Source of the DNA: Cyanobacteria bacterium UBA947
Lineage (GTDB): Bacteria; Cyanobacteriota; Vampirovibrionia; Gastranaerophilales; Gastranaerophilaceae
Reading direction: 5' to 3'
DNA length: 24,378 bases
NCBI GenBank assembly: GCA_002293275.1
Contig: DBCX01000022.1
Span: 1-24,378, forward strand
Of this stretch, positions 7,774 through 15,398 are shown piece after piece. The notes under the pieces are model-generated. The model did no database searches and was not told where the DNA came from. It saw nothing but the letters and a program-made list of their open reading frames with translations. How positions within the stretch are numbered: position 1 is the stretch's first letter; every line of letters begins with the position of its first letter. A program made the translations under genes and the position numbers.

Positions 7774-7950
7774 ATGCTCACCGAAGATGAACTTGACCAA
7801 CTTGAAGACGCTACATACAAGATTTACTCCTTTGTCAGGACGCTGGTTTGCCTCAACGAAGATATTGGCGATGAGCATACAATCTCCTGCAACCGCACAA
7901 TCCTGGCCTACCTCCTGCCCGAAATAGACAAAATTACTGCAATGTTTTAG
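7774..7950 (+). CDS. Small acidic protein of unknown function (58 residues)
   Basis: The short reading frame starts MLTEDELDQLEDATYKIYSF and ends PEIDKITAMF. I do not recognise the family. It is acidic, predicted mostly helical, and contains Cys26 and Cys39; there is no signal peptide or clear membrane segment. It is well supported as a gene: a near-consensus promoter, AGGAGGG four bases before ATG, and a clean stop. The phosphoesterase ATG is only 25 bases downstream, so it may lead a transcript covering phosphoesterase and CNNM-like protein. Being divergent from an AbrB-fold regulator with shared TTATAAT words, it may be a regulated partner of that protein. Short helical proteins in such positions are sometimes antitoxins, regulators or phage-derived proteins, but nothing here decides between these. 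Confidence 0.6.
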   Translation: MLTEDELDQLEDATYKIYSFVRTLVCLNEDIGDEHTISCNRTILAYLLPEIDKITAMF

Positions 7951-7975
7951 CTTTTGTTGTATAATAAATTATAAT

Positions 7976-8767
7976 ATGAGACGACTTTTGCTATTTTTGA
8001 TACTTTTTTTAGCGCTGCCCTCTGTGGCTGATGAGATTAAGTTTGCGCAGGTGGCAGACGCCCACTACGACGCCCAAAACACCTACGCCAAAACGGTCTT
8101 GCAAAACACAATCCGCGACATAAACAAGCAGCGCGGCATTAATTTTGTCGTCTTTACCGGCGATAATATCAACCGTCCTGACCCGAAATCGCTTGAAGAG
8201 TTCGTCAAACTCGCCAACAAACTTGATATCCCCTACTACATCGTTATCGGTGACCATGACGTTTCGCGCGCGTCCGGTATGGACAAAACCCGCTACACCG
8301 ACATTATCCGCCGCCATAATCTTTCTTACAAATACCGACGCCACAGCTATACCTTCACAAAAGGCCGATTTGTCTTTATTACCGCCGACGGCGCAAAAGA
8401 AATTATCCCCGGCCCAATCGGTTACTACAAAGAAGATACCCTTGACTGGTTGCAAAAACAGCTTGCCAAATACAAAAGACGTCACGTTGTAATCCTACAG
8501 CACTTCCCGCTGGCCAAAAACCAATCCAAGTCCAACGCCACCCACAAGGCCGAGGAATACCTGGCGATTTTGAAAAAAAATACCAACGTTATTGCCGTTG
8601 TTGCCGGCCACACGCACCGGAACGACGAAACCATGCGCGACGGCGTTTATCACATAACATCGCCCTCGTTGATTTCTGAACCAAATTCATATAAAATAAT
8701 TAAAATTGTCACCACGAAAGGATTTTCACCAATGATTTATACGGAACTGCGCGAGGTAAATAAATGA
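7976..8767 (+). CDS. Exported calcineurin-like metallophosphoesterase
   Basis: The 263-residue protein begins with a signal peptide (about 1-18, LFLALPSVADE) and is probably periplasmic. The metallophosphoesterase motifs occur in order: D28-x-H30, G62-D63-N64, G92-D93-H94-D95, H176 and G211-H-T-H214, which bind two metal ions. The third motif reads GDHD where the family usually has GNHD/E; Asp could still bind metal. The substrate cannot be told: relatives act on cyclic nucleotides, phospholipids, nucleotides or UDP-sugars. There is no Shine-Dalgarno sequence before ATG 7976. TATAAT words at 7960-7965 and 7970-7975 directly precede it, so the message may be leaderless or the gene may be read from the upstream small gene. 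Its stop overlaps the start of the next gene (ATGA), implying coupled translation. Confidence 0.85.
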   Translation: MRRLLLFLILFLALPSVADEIKFAQVADAHYDAQNTYAKTVLQNTIRDINKQRGINFVVFTGDNINRPDPKSLEEFVKLANKLDIPYYIVIGDHDVSRASGMDKTRYTDIIRRHNLSYKYRRHSYTFTKGRFVFITADGAKEIIPGPIGYYKEDTLDWLQKQLAKYKRRHVVILQHFPLAKNQSKSNATHKAEEYLAILKKNTNVIAVVAGHTHRNDETMRDGVYHITSPSLISEPNSYKIIKIVTTKGFSPMIYTELREVNK

Positions 8768-10113
8768 GTTTGGCACTAAGTTTTGGCGTTATAACGTTTT
8801 TGTTGTTTGCGAACGGGTTTTTTGTCGCGTCGGAATTTGCGATGGTAAAGGTTCGCAAAACACGAATCGAACAGTTGATGAAAGAGGGTAACATCAGCGC
8901 AAAAATCGCCATGGAATCAGTAAACGATTTGGACAGATTTATCGCCGCGGTCCAACTCGGGATTACAATTTCCAGCATCGGCCTCGGCTGGGTCGGCGAG
9001 GATACGCTTGCGCGAATAATTGAGCCGGCGTTTGCGTTCCTGCCCGGAGTCAGTCAAATCATTGCCATCCACACAACCGCCGTATCAATCGCGTTTGTGC
9101 TGATAACAATAATGCACGTTGTCTTAGGCGAGCTTGTCCCAAAATCCATTGCGCTTGAATACCCGGAGCGCACCGCCTTGATTGTCGCACGCCCTATGAA
9201 AGCAATCACCTGGTTTTTTAGCCCGTTTATTAAAGTCCTCAACGGGCTCGGCTGGATGATTTTAAAGCTGATGAAAATCCCGCAGGCGCACAAGTCCTCG
9301 CTGGTCCACTCGTCCGAAGAATTGAACATGCTTGTCAACGACAGCTACATTGAAGGTGTCATTGACGAGACTGAAAAAGAGATGCTGCAAAACGTTTTTA
9401 AATTCTCCGATCTGACGGCAAAGCAGGTTATGACGCCGCGCACGGATATGATTTGTGTGAACGATGATATGCCGCTTGACGAGCTTAACCGCCTCGCCGC
9501 GGAAAACCAGTACACGCGCTACCCGGTCTACCACGAAGATATTGACAACATAACCGGATTTATCCACACAAAAGACCTCTACTCGCTGCTTTTGAAAGGT
9601 AAACAAAGTACCGTGGCGCAGCTTCGGCGCGATATTATGCTTGTGCCCGAAACCGTCACCATGGACAACCTCGCGCTGGAATTCAAGAAAAATAAGGCGC
9701 AAATGGCCGTTGTTGTTGACGAGTTTGGCGGAACATCAGGCTTGATTACGGTTGAAGACGTGTTTGAAGAAATTTTTGGCGAGGTTCAAGACGAGTTTGA
9801 CGACGAAGAAGAATGCAATATCAAAGAGGTTGCACCAAACACTTACCTTGCGAATTCTATGATGCGCATTGACGAGTTTGCGGAATTTTTTGGGCTTGAT
9901 GAGGACGAGATTGACGATGAGGACATTGACACAATCGGCGGTCTGGTCGTGAAATTGCTGGGCAAACTCGCGCAAAACGGCGACACCGCAAACTACAAAG
10001 AGTTTTTCTTTGTTGTGAAGGAAATTGACGGTGCGCGTATCACAAAACTTGAAATTGTGCGTCAGGAAACGTGCGAGTGCGAAAACCCTGCGGCCAACAA
10101 TGATTTAGTCTAA
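8764..10113 (+). CDS. CNNM/CorC-HlyC family membrane protein (DUF21-CBS-CBS-CorC_HlyC)
   Basis: The 449-residue protein has a DUF21/CNNM transmembrane domain (about 1-180, starting ALSFGVITFLLFANGFFVASEFAMV), then a tandem CBS pair (about 215-335, with KQVMTPRTDM near 220 and VVVDEFGGTSGLITVEDVFE at its end), an acidic linker, and a C-terminal CorC_HlyC domain (about 350-435). Annotated as 'hemolysin family', such proteins are now associated with Mg2+ or Co2+ transport, or its regulation, through nucleotide sensing by the CBS pair. The substrate here is inferred. The gene overlaps the stop of the phosphoesterase by four bases and its 3' end overlaps that of convergent lepB by nine bases, with no terminator visible between them. 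Confidence 0.92.
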   Translation: MSLALSFGVITFLLFANGFFVASEFAMVKVRKTRIEQLMKEGNISAKIAMESVNDLDRFIAAVQLGITISSIGLGWVGEDTLARIIEPAFAFLPGVSQIIAIHTTAVSIAFVLITIMHVVLGELVPKSIALEYPERTALIVARPMKAITWFFSPFIKVLNGLGWMILKLMKIPQAHKSSLVHSSEELNMLVNDSYIEGVIDETEKEMLQNVFKFSDLTAKQVMTPRTDMICVNDDMPLDELNRLAAENQYTRYPVYHEDIDNITGFIHTKDLYSLLLKGKQSTVAQLRRDIMLVPETVTMDNLALEFKKNKAQMAVVVDEFGGTSGLITVEDVFEEIFGEVQDEFDDEEECNIKEVAPNTYLANSMMRIDEFAEFFGLDEDEIDDEDIDTIGGLVVKLLGKLAQNGDTANYKEFFFVVKEIDGARITKLEIVRQETCECENPAANNDLV

Positions 10114-10722
10114 AATTTTGACCCGCGTGACCGGCCAAAAAAGGAACACCGCCCGTCCGATAAACCGGTCTTGCTCCAATAGCCCCCAATACCTGCCGTC
10201 TTGCGAGTTGCCGCGGTTGTCACCGAGCATCATATACTGCCCTTCCGGAATCTCAAGCGGCCCGCAATGCATAACCTGCGTGCAAGACGTGTAATCATAG
10301 ACACTTTTCACATACGGCTCATCCAGCTTTTCATCGTTGATATAAACCGACCACGCGCCGGTTTTATCGGGCTTGACCTCAAACTTGTCACCCGGCATCC
10401 CAACAACGCGCTTGATATAAGCGATGTCTTTGCAGAAAAATCCCGTCAGGCGCGAAAAAAGTTTCCACGGTGTGTTTTTAAGCTCGGTGAACGGCGGGTA
10501 AAACACCATCACATCCCCGCGCTCGGGCGTACTGTAAAATCTGGAAAACCGCTCCACAAATATACGATCGCCTTCAATCAGCCCCGGTTTCATAGAACCT
10601 GACGGTATCCAGCGGATTTCGCCCACGAAAAACCGGATGATTATGACCATCACAACCACAAAAACAACTGTCTCAACGGTCTCTTTGATAAACGGTTTGT
10701 ATTTTTCGTAGAATTTATTCAT
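10105..10722 (-). CDS. lepB: Signal peptidase I
   Basis: LepB cleaves signal peptides from exported proteins at the outer face of the inner membrane. With ATG at 10722 it has 205 residues: one N-terminal membrane segment (about 15-33), catalytic Ser43 in IPSGSMKPGL, general base Lys104 in AYIKRVVGMPGD, and the box E signature LGDNRGNSQDGRYWG. A TTG six bases further upstream is possible, but ATG 10722 is better spaced from GAGAG and overlaps the stop of the preceding prenyl synthase gene by eight bases. It is the last gene of the minus-strand series symporter-ileS-prenyl synthase-lepB. Its stop overlaps convergent CNNM by nine bases. Clients encoded in the window include BamA, OmpH, the phosphoesterase and the Spy-like protein. 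Confidence 0.95.
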   Translation of the reverse strand: MNKFYEKYKPFIKETVETVVFVVVMVIIIRFFVGEIRWIPSGSMKPGLIEGDRIFVERFSRFYSTPERGDVMVFYPPFTELKNTPWKLFSRLTGFFCKDIAYIKRVVGMPGDKFEVKPDKTGAWSVYINDEKLDEPYVKSVYDYTSCTQVMHCGPLEIPEGQYMMLGDNRGNSQDGRYWGLLEQDRFIGRAVFLFWPVTRVKILD

Positions 10723-11383
10723 TAACAAATCTCTCTAGCTCTTGCTTAAACTCATTGTCGTCCAAATGCGCAAGATTTGCAAGTGCCCGGCATGTGTAGT
10801 CGTGCAAAAGCTCTTTTGTCGCGTGCACGTTTAGGATTCCGGCTGCCTCGTCTTGTTCACGGCCGGCGATATCGTTCTTTATCTGGAAAAGCATCCCGAA
10901 GTCATGTGCAAACTCCCTGTCCAACCCGATACCGGCAAATGCCGCCTCAAACAACCCGGCCGTTTTTTGCTCTGTTTTGAGCAAATACTGCTCCAACCGC
11001 AGCCGCAGCCCTTTGGCCTCAAGCTGGGTGAACTCACCTAGGCACATGTTCTCCAAAACCTTTGCCAGCATCGGCATTGTTGCGGCCGGCACCATTTGAA
11101 TAGCGCACGCGAGCAGGTAATCACCTGTTATCAGCGCCTTTTTATCACGGAACGCGGATTGGCCGCGCCGCATATCGGCTTCGTCAAGAATATCATCGTG
11201 CAGCAGCGATGCGTTGTGGATAAGCTCAATCGCCGTCAAAAAATCCCGGTCGGCATCGGTGACCTCAAGCCCCGACGCAAGCTTGTACAACAGCGCAAGC
11301 TTTGAACGGATACATCTTGAACCCGCCGCAGGCGAGTATTTCTCAACAACATTTTTTACAATAATATTAACCGATTGCTGCAC
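10715..11383 (-). CDS. Short polyprenyl synthase-like protein with degenerate second Asp motif
   Basis: The 222-residue protein belongs to the trans-isoprenyl diphosphate synthase family, which is normally near 300 or more residues. The first Asp-rich motif is intact, SLLHDDILDEADMRRG (Asp63, Asp64, Asp67), and the GEFTQLE and KT (Lys140-Thr141) segments are present. The second motif, usually DDxxD, reads FQIKNDIAG (Asn170-Asp171...Gly174), and the chain ends about 50 residues later. It may be a non-catalytic subunit of a heteromeric synthase, a divergent enzyme, or a decaying copy. The start is GTG at 11383, with GAGGA five bases upstream, inside the ileS 3' end (17-base overlap); the 3' end overlaps lepB. 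Tight embedding between essential genes argues for an intact, translated gene rather than a remnant. Confidence 0.75.
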   Translation of the reverse strand: MQQSVNIIVKNVVEKYSPAAGSRCIRSKLALLYKLASGLEVTDADRDFLTAIELIHNASLLHDDILDEADMRRGQSAFRDKKALITGDYLLACAIQMVPAATMPMLAKVLENMCLGEFTQLEAKGLRLRLEQYLLKTEQKTAGLFEAAFAGIGLDREFAHDFGMLFQIKNDIAGREQDEAAGILNVHATKELLHDYTCRALANLAHLDDNEFKQELERFVNE

Positions 11384-14075
11384 GACATTCCTCGCAAATC
11401 CCGTCTTTCAGTTCGCGGAATTTCCAGCAGCGCTCACATTTTACGCCCCCGGCCTTTGTCACCCACACGGTAAAATCGTCTTCCGTATACTCGTTGAAAA
11501 CATCTTGCGGTTTGTCGCCGGTAAAATAAACCTGCGAAACAATAAAAATATCATCTAATTTTTTATTTTTCACTTCCCATTTTCCGCTAATATAAACTGC
11601 TGCTTCAAGCGAGCTGCCGATTTTTTTGTCTGCACGCAACGGCTCAATCGCGCGTGTCACAATCTCGCGCAGTTTTAAAATTTTTGCAAACTCGTCTTCA
11701 AGCGCCGGGTTGTCCCATTGCGGGTTTGGCTCAACCCAACCCAAAAGCAGCGCGCTTTCCGGTGCACCCTCGTATCTGCCGCCGTTTTGCCAGATGTCCT
11801 CAGCCTGGTGCGGCATTACAGGCACAAGCATCTTAATAAGCGCCTGCAAAATCTCATGCAAAACCGTCTGGCACGCCCGCCGCGAAACAGATTTTTTACC
11901 CGCCGTGTAGAGCCGGTCCTTTACGATATCCAGATAAAACGCGCTCAAATCCGTTGCCGCAAAGTTTTGCAAATGCTGAAAATACTTGTAAAACTCGTAG
12001 TTTTCAAACGCCTCGGTCACGTCTTTTACCAGCTTGTTCAGCTTTGAAAGCGCGAACTTGTCAATCGGTTCAAGGTCGTCGTATGGGACATAATCGGTCG
12101 CCGGGTCAAAGTCAAATAAGTTGCCAAGCAAGAACCGCGCGGTGTTACGGGTTTTTTTGAAAACCTCAACAAGGTGTGCGATGATAGCCTCACCTATGCG
12201 GATGTCGTTTCGGTAATCCACCGATGCCGCCCAAAGCCGCAGCACATCGGCCCCGTAGACTTTTATAATGTCGTCCGGCGCAACCGTGTTGCCCTCGGAC
12301 TTGGACATTTTTCTGCCGTCAGCTGCCATCACAAACCCGTGTGTCAAAACCTCTTTATACGGCGAGCCGCCCGTCACCGCAACGGATGTCAACAACGACG
12401 ACTGGAACCAGCCGCGGTGCTGATCAGAACCTTCCAGGTACATTTCAACCGGCGCTGAGCACAACTCGTCCTTGCGCGCGTTGACCACCGCGCTCCAGCT
12501 CACACCCGAGTCAAACCAAACGTCCATAATATCATTTTCTTTTGTAAATTCACCGCAGCCGCATTTGCATTTTAATCCCGCCGGCACCAGCTCTTTTGTT
12601 TCGCGCGCCACCCACGCGTCCGAGCTTTCTTTTTCAAAAATCTGCGCGACATGTTCAATCGTTTCAGGCGTCACAACGGGTGTTTCGCAGGCCTTACAAT
12701 AGAAAACAGGAATCGGCACACCCCACGCGCGTTGACGCGACAAGCACCAATCCGTGCGGCCTGCAATCATATTAGAAATCCGCGTTTCACCGCTTGCGGG
12801 AACCCATTTTACTTTTGCAACGGCATCCAAACTTTCCTGCCTGAATTTATCCACGCGAATAAACCATTGCGGCGTCGCACGGTAAATAACCGGTTTTTTG
12901 CATCGCCAGCAGTGCGGATAACTGTGTGCGATATCGCTTTTTTGCAGCAGCGCACCGGCTGCAGCCAGTTTCTCCACAACAACCGCGTTGCCTTTGTAAT
13001 ACGGAACGCCTTGCAAATCAGGGCATTCATCCGTCCAGCACCCGCGGCTGTCAAGCGGCGAAAGGATGTCCAGCCCGTACTGGCAGCCAGCCTGATAGTC
13101 TTCCAGCCCGTGTCCCGGTGCTGTGTGAACCGCGCCAGTACCCGCGTCCGTTGTCACGTGCTCGCCCAAAATTATCGGCGACGGCCTGTCATAAAGCGGA
13201 TGTTTTGCCTTCAAACCTTCCAGCTCGCGGCCTTTAACGGTTTTTATTTTTTTGATTTCGCTCCAGTCCACGGCCTCCAAAAAGTTTTCCAAAAGCTGAT
13301 CCGCGACAAAATACGTATCCTTTTCGTGTTCAAAAAATATGTAATCCAAATCCGGATGCAGCGCAATCGCGAGGTTTGATGGGATTGTCCACGGTGTGGT
13401 CGTCCAGATTACAGCGTATGTGCCGTCTTCCATCTTAAATCTTACATAAATAGATTTTGAAGTATGTTCACCGTATTCGACTTCCGCCTCTGCCAGCGCT
13501 GTTTCGCATGATGCGCACCAGTAAACAGGTTTCAACCCTTTTTCCACAAACCCTTTTTTAAAAATCTCGCCAAAAACCCGCACCTGCTCGGCCTCATAAC
13601 TTGGGTCAATCGTCACGTAAGGCTTGTCCCAGTTTCCCCATGCGCCGAGCCGTTTGAATCCCGCCTTTTGACCCCGGAGCGATTCGTACGCGTACTGACG
13701 GCACTTTTGGCGCAGCTCAAACGGCGTAACAGCCGCCCTGCCGCCTTTTATGTTTTTTACAACAGCGTTTTCTATCGGCAGCCCGTGCCCGTCATAGCCC
13801 GGCACCATCGGCGAGTAAAACCCGCGCTGCGACTTGTATTTTACGATAATATCTTTTAAAGTCTTGTTAAGCGCGTGCCCGATATGGATTTTGCCCGAGC
13901 TCAAATACGGCGGCCCGTCGTGCAAAATGAACTTTTTTGACTTGTCCTTCAAACTTTTTTCATAAATATTATTTTCTTCCCAAAACTGCTGGATTTCCAC
14001 CTCGCGCACCGCAGCATTTGCGCGCATCGCAAGTGTGGTTTGGGGCAAGTTCAGCGTATCTTTGTATTCTGTCAT
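11367..14075 (-). CDS. ileS: Isoleucyl-tRNA synthetase
   Basis: IleRS charges tRNA(Ile) with isoleucine and edits valine. The 902 residues fit the bacterial form. The class I signatures are HIGH at 64-67 (GKIHIGHALNK) and KMSKS at 589-593 (ADGRKMSKSEGN). The CP1 editing domain contains WTTTPWTIPSNLAI. The C-terminal zinc finger CERCWKF...CEECR is complete, typical of the bacterial, mupirocin-sensitive type rather than the eukaryote-like form. The ATG is preceded by GGAG seven bases upstream and overlaps the symporter stop as ATGA. No T-box-like leader can be involved, because the gene directly follows another coding sequence. Confidence 0.98.
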   Translation of the reverse strand: MTEYKDTLNLPQTTLAMRANAAVREVEIQQFWEENNIYEKSLKDKSKKFILHDGPPYLSSGKIHIGHALNKTLKDIIVKYKSQRGFYSPMVPGYDGHGLPIENAVVKNIKGGRAAVTPFELRQKCRQYAYESLRGQKAGFKRLGAWGNWDKPYVTIDPSYEAEQVRVFGEIFKKGFVEKGLKPVYWCASCETALAEAEVEYGEHTSKSIYVRFKMEDGTYAVIWTTTPWTIPSNLAIALHPDLDYIFFEHEKDTYFVADQLLENFLEAVDWSEIKKIKTVKGRELEGLKAKHPLYDRPSPIILGEHVTTDAGTGAVHTAPGHGLEDYQAGCQYGLDILSPLDSRGCWTDECPDLQGVPYYKGNAVVVEKLAAAGALLQKSDIAHSYPHCWRCKKPVIYRATPQWFIRVDKFRQESLDAVAKVKWVPASGETRISNMIAGRTDWCLSRQRAWGVPIPVFYCKACETPVVTPETIEHVAQIFEKESSDAWVARETKELVPAGLKCKCGCGEFTKENDIMDVWFDSGVSWSAVVNARKDELCSAPVEMYLEGSDQHRGWFQSSLLTSVAVTGGSPYKEVLTHGFVMAADGRKMSKSEGNTVAPDDIIKVYGADVLRLWAASVDYRNDIRIGEAIIAHLVEVFKKTRNTARFLLGNLFDFDPATDYVPYDDLEPIDKFALSKLNKLVKDVTEAFENYEFYKYFQHLQNFAATDLSAFYLDIVKDRLYTAGKKSVSRRACQTVLHEILQALIKMLVPVMPHQAEDIWQNGGRYEGAPESALLLGWVEPNPQWDNPALEDEFAKILKLREIVTRAIEPLRADKKIGSSLEAAVYISGKWEVKNKKLDDIFIVSQVYFTGDKPQDVFNEYTEDDFTVWVTKAGGVKCERCWKFRELKDGICEECRAAIG

Positions 14076-15319
14076 GTCTGCTCCGCAATAAATTCTCTCA
14101 TTTTGTCATAATCAAACTCGTTCTCCCATCGTGCAATAACAATGGTCGCAACGCAATTACCAATAAGGTTAACAGTTGTTCTGCCCATATCTAAAATCTG
14201 GTCGATACCCAAAAGCACCGCCACACCTAAAAGCGGCAGGTTGAATGTTGCCAAAGTCCCCGCAAGCACAACCAGCGCCACGCGCGGCACGCCGGCTAAC
14301 CCTTTGCTGGTGAGCATTAACGTCAGCATTATGACAAGCTGCTGCTCCAACCCAAGGTTGATACCTGCAATCTGCGCCGAAAATATAGCCGCAATCGCAA
14401 GATACAGCGTACTCCCGTCAAGGTTAAACGTGTAACCTGTCGGCATCACAAACCCCGCAATCCGCTGCGGTACCCCGAATTTTTCCACAATTTCCATCGC
14501 TTTCGGGAACGCGGCCTCCGAGCTTGCCGTTGTGAACGCAAGCAAAACCGGATCACGCAAGGCTTTTAACAAATCCCAAAACGGAACCTTCACAATCTTG
14601 CACACCAGCATCAGCACAACCACGACAAAAACCACCAGCGCAAAATACATTGACCCGATTATTTTGGCATAACTTTTCAAAATGCAAATCCCGTTTGTCC
14701 CGATGGTTGACGCAATTGCGCCAAATATCCCGAGCGGCGCAAAATACATAACGTATTCCGTAAACTTGAACATAACCTTTGACATTGACTCAACAAAATC
14801 CAGCACCGGTTTTGCGCTCTTGCCCGCAGCGATAATCGCCAGCGCAAAGAATATTGAAAACACAACGATTTGCAGCAAATCACCTTCCGCGAGCGCGTGG
14901 AAAATGCTTGTCGGGAAAATATCAACAAAAAAGTCAATCATTGAGCCGTGCGTACCGGCGTCAGCCATTTGTCCCACCTGCGACATATAGGTCTGGTACA
15001 ATTTCGGGTTAATCACAAAATCGCTGCCGGGCTTGAACACATTTGCGGCAACCAGCCCGATAACAAGCGCCATTGACGTGACAACGGCAAAGTACGCAAT
15101 AGTTTTCAACCCGATTTTACCAAGATGTTTTGCCCCTGTGCCTGCAATTCCGAAAACCAGCGTGGAAAACAGCAACGGCGCGATAATCATCTTTATCATC
15201 CGCAAAAAAATCACCGCAAACGGCCGCATCTGCTGCCCAAACTCCGGTGCCACGGCACCGACCACAATTCCAAAAACTAATGCCAAGAATATTAAAAGAG
15301 TTAATTTGTTCTGTTTCAT
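14072..15319 (-). CDS. Dicarboxylate/amino acid:cation symporter (DctA/GltP family)
   Basis: The 415-residue inner-membrane transporter takes up C4-dicarboxylates or acidic amino acids with Na+ or H+. It has the DAACS fold: six N-terminal helices (KMIIAPLLFSTLVFGIAG near 43-60), re-entrant loop HP1 with ASSEAAFPKAM (Ser266-Ser267), helix 7 NLDGSTLY at 299-306, HP2 near SKGLAGVPRVALVVLAGTL, and helix 8 DMGRTTVNLIGNCVATI. NLDGS and SSEAAFP are closer to DctA-type than GltPh-type sequences, but the residues do not settle fumarate/malate against glutamate/aspartate. It has no good Shine-Dalgarno sequence. Its stop overlaps ileS (ATGA), so translation of the two is probably linked. Confidence 0.93.
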   Translation of the reverse strand: MKQNKLTLLIFLALVFGIVVGAVAPEFGQQMRPFAVIFLRMIKMIIAPLLFSTLVFGIAGTGAKHLGKIGLKTIAYFAVVTSMALVIGLVAANVFKPGSDFVINPKLYQTYMSQVGQMADAGTHGSMIDFFVDIFPTSIFHALAEGDLLQIVVFSIFFALAIIAAGKSAKPVLDFVESMSKVMFKFTEYVMYFAPLGIFGAIASTIGTNGICILKSYAKIIGSMYFALVVFVVVVLMLVCKIVKVPFWDLLKALRDPVLLAFTTASSEAAFPKAMEIVEKFGVPQRIAGFVMPTGYTFNLDGSTLYLAIAAIFSAQIAGINLGLEQQLVIMLTLMLTSKGLAGVPRVALVVLAGTLATFNLPLLGVAVLLGIDQILDMGRTTVNLIGNCVATIVIARWENEFDYDKMREFIAEQT

Positions 15320-15330
15320 ACCTACAAATT

Positions 15331-15359
15331 ATTCTACTACAAACATAAAAGTAAGTAAA
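15331..15359 (-). promoter_or_regulatory. Candidate promoter for the symporter-ileS-prenyl synthase-lepB series
   Basis: On the minus strand TTTACT (15354-15359), 17 bases, then TAGAAT (15331-15336). The ATG at 15319 begins 11 bases after the -10, so the leader would be very short, about 5 bases. The rest of the 79-base gap between this gene and the methyltransferase stop shows nothing else; no terminator was seen for the methyltransferase. Confidence 0.4.
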
Positions 15360-15398
15360 ATGTTTTACAAACCTCTTACCATGCAGAGCAGCGGTTAC

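Noticed and set aside
7524..7950. AbrB-like protein and 58-residue protein as a toxin-antitoxin pair
   Set aside because: They are divergent rather than co-directional, and the 58-residue protein shows no toxin motif such as PIN, MazF or RelE.
10720..10728. TTG at 10728 as lepB start
   Set aside because: ATG at 10722 in the same frame gives the normal N-terminus and better spacing from the GAGAG sequence.
12651..13379. 242-residue plus-strand ORF opposite ileS
   Set aside because: It is a shadow of the conserved IleRS frame with no domain features.
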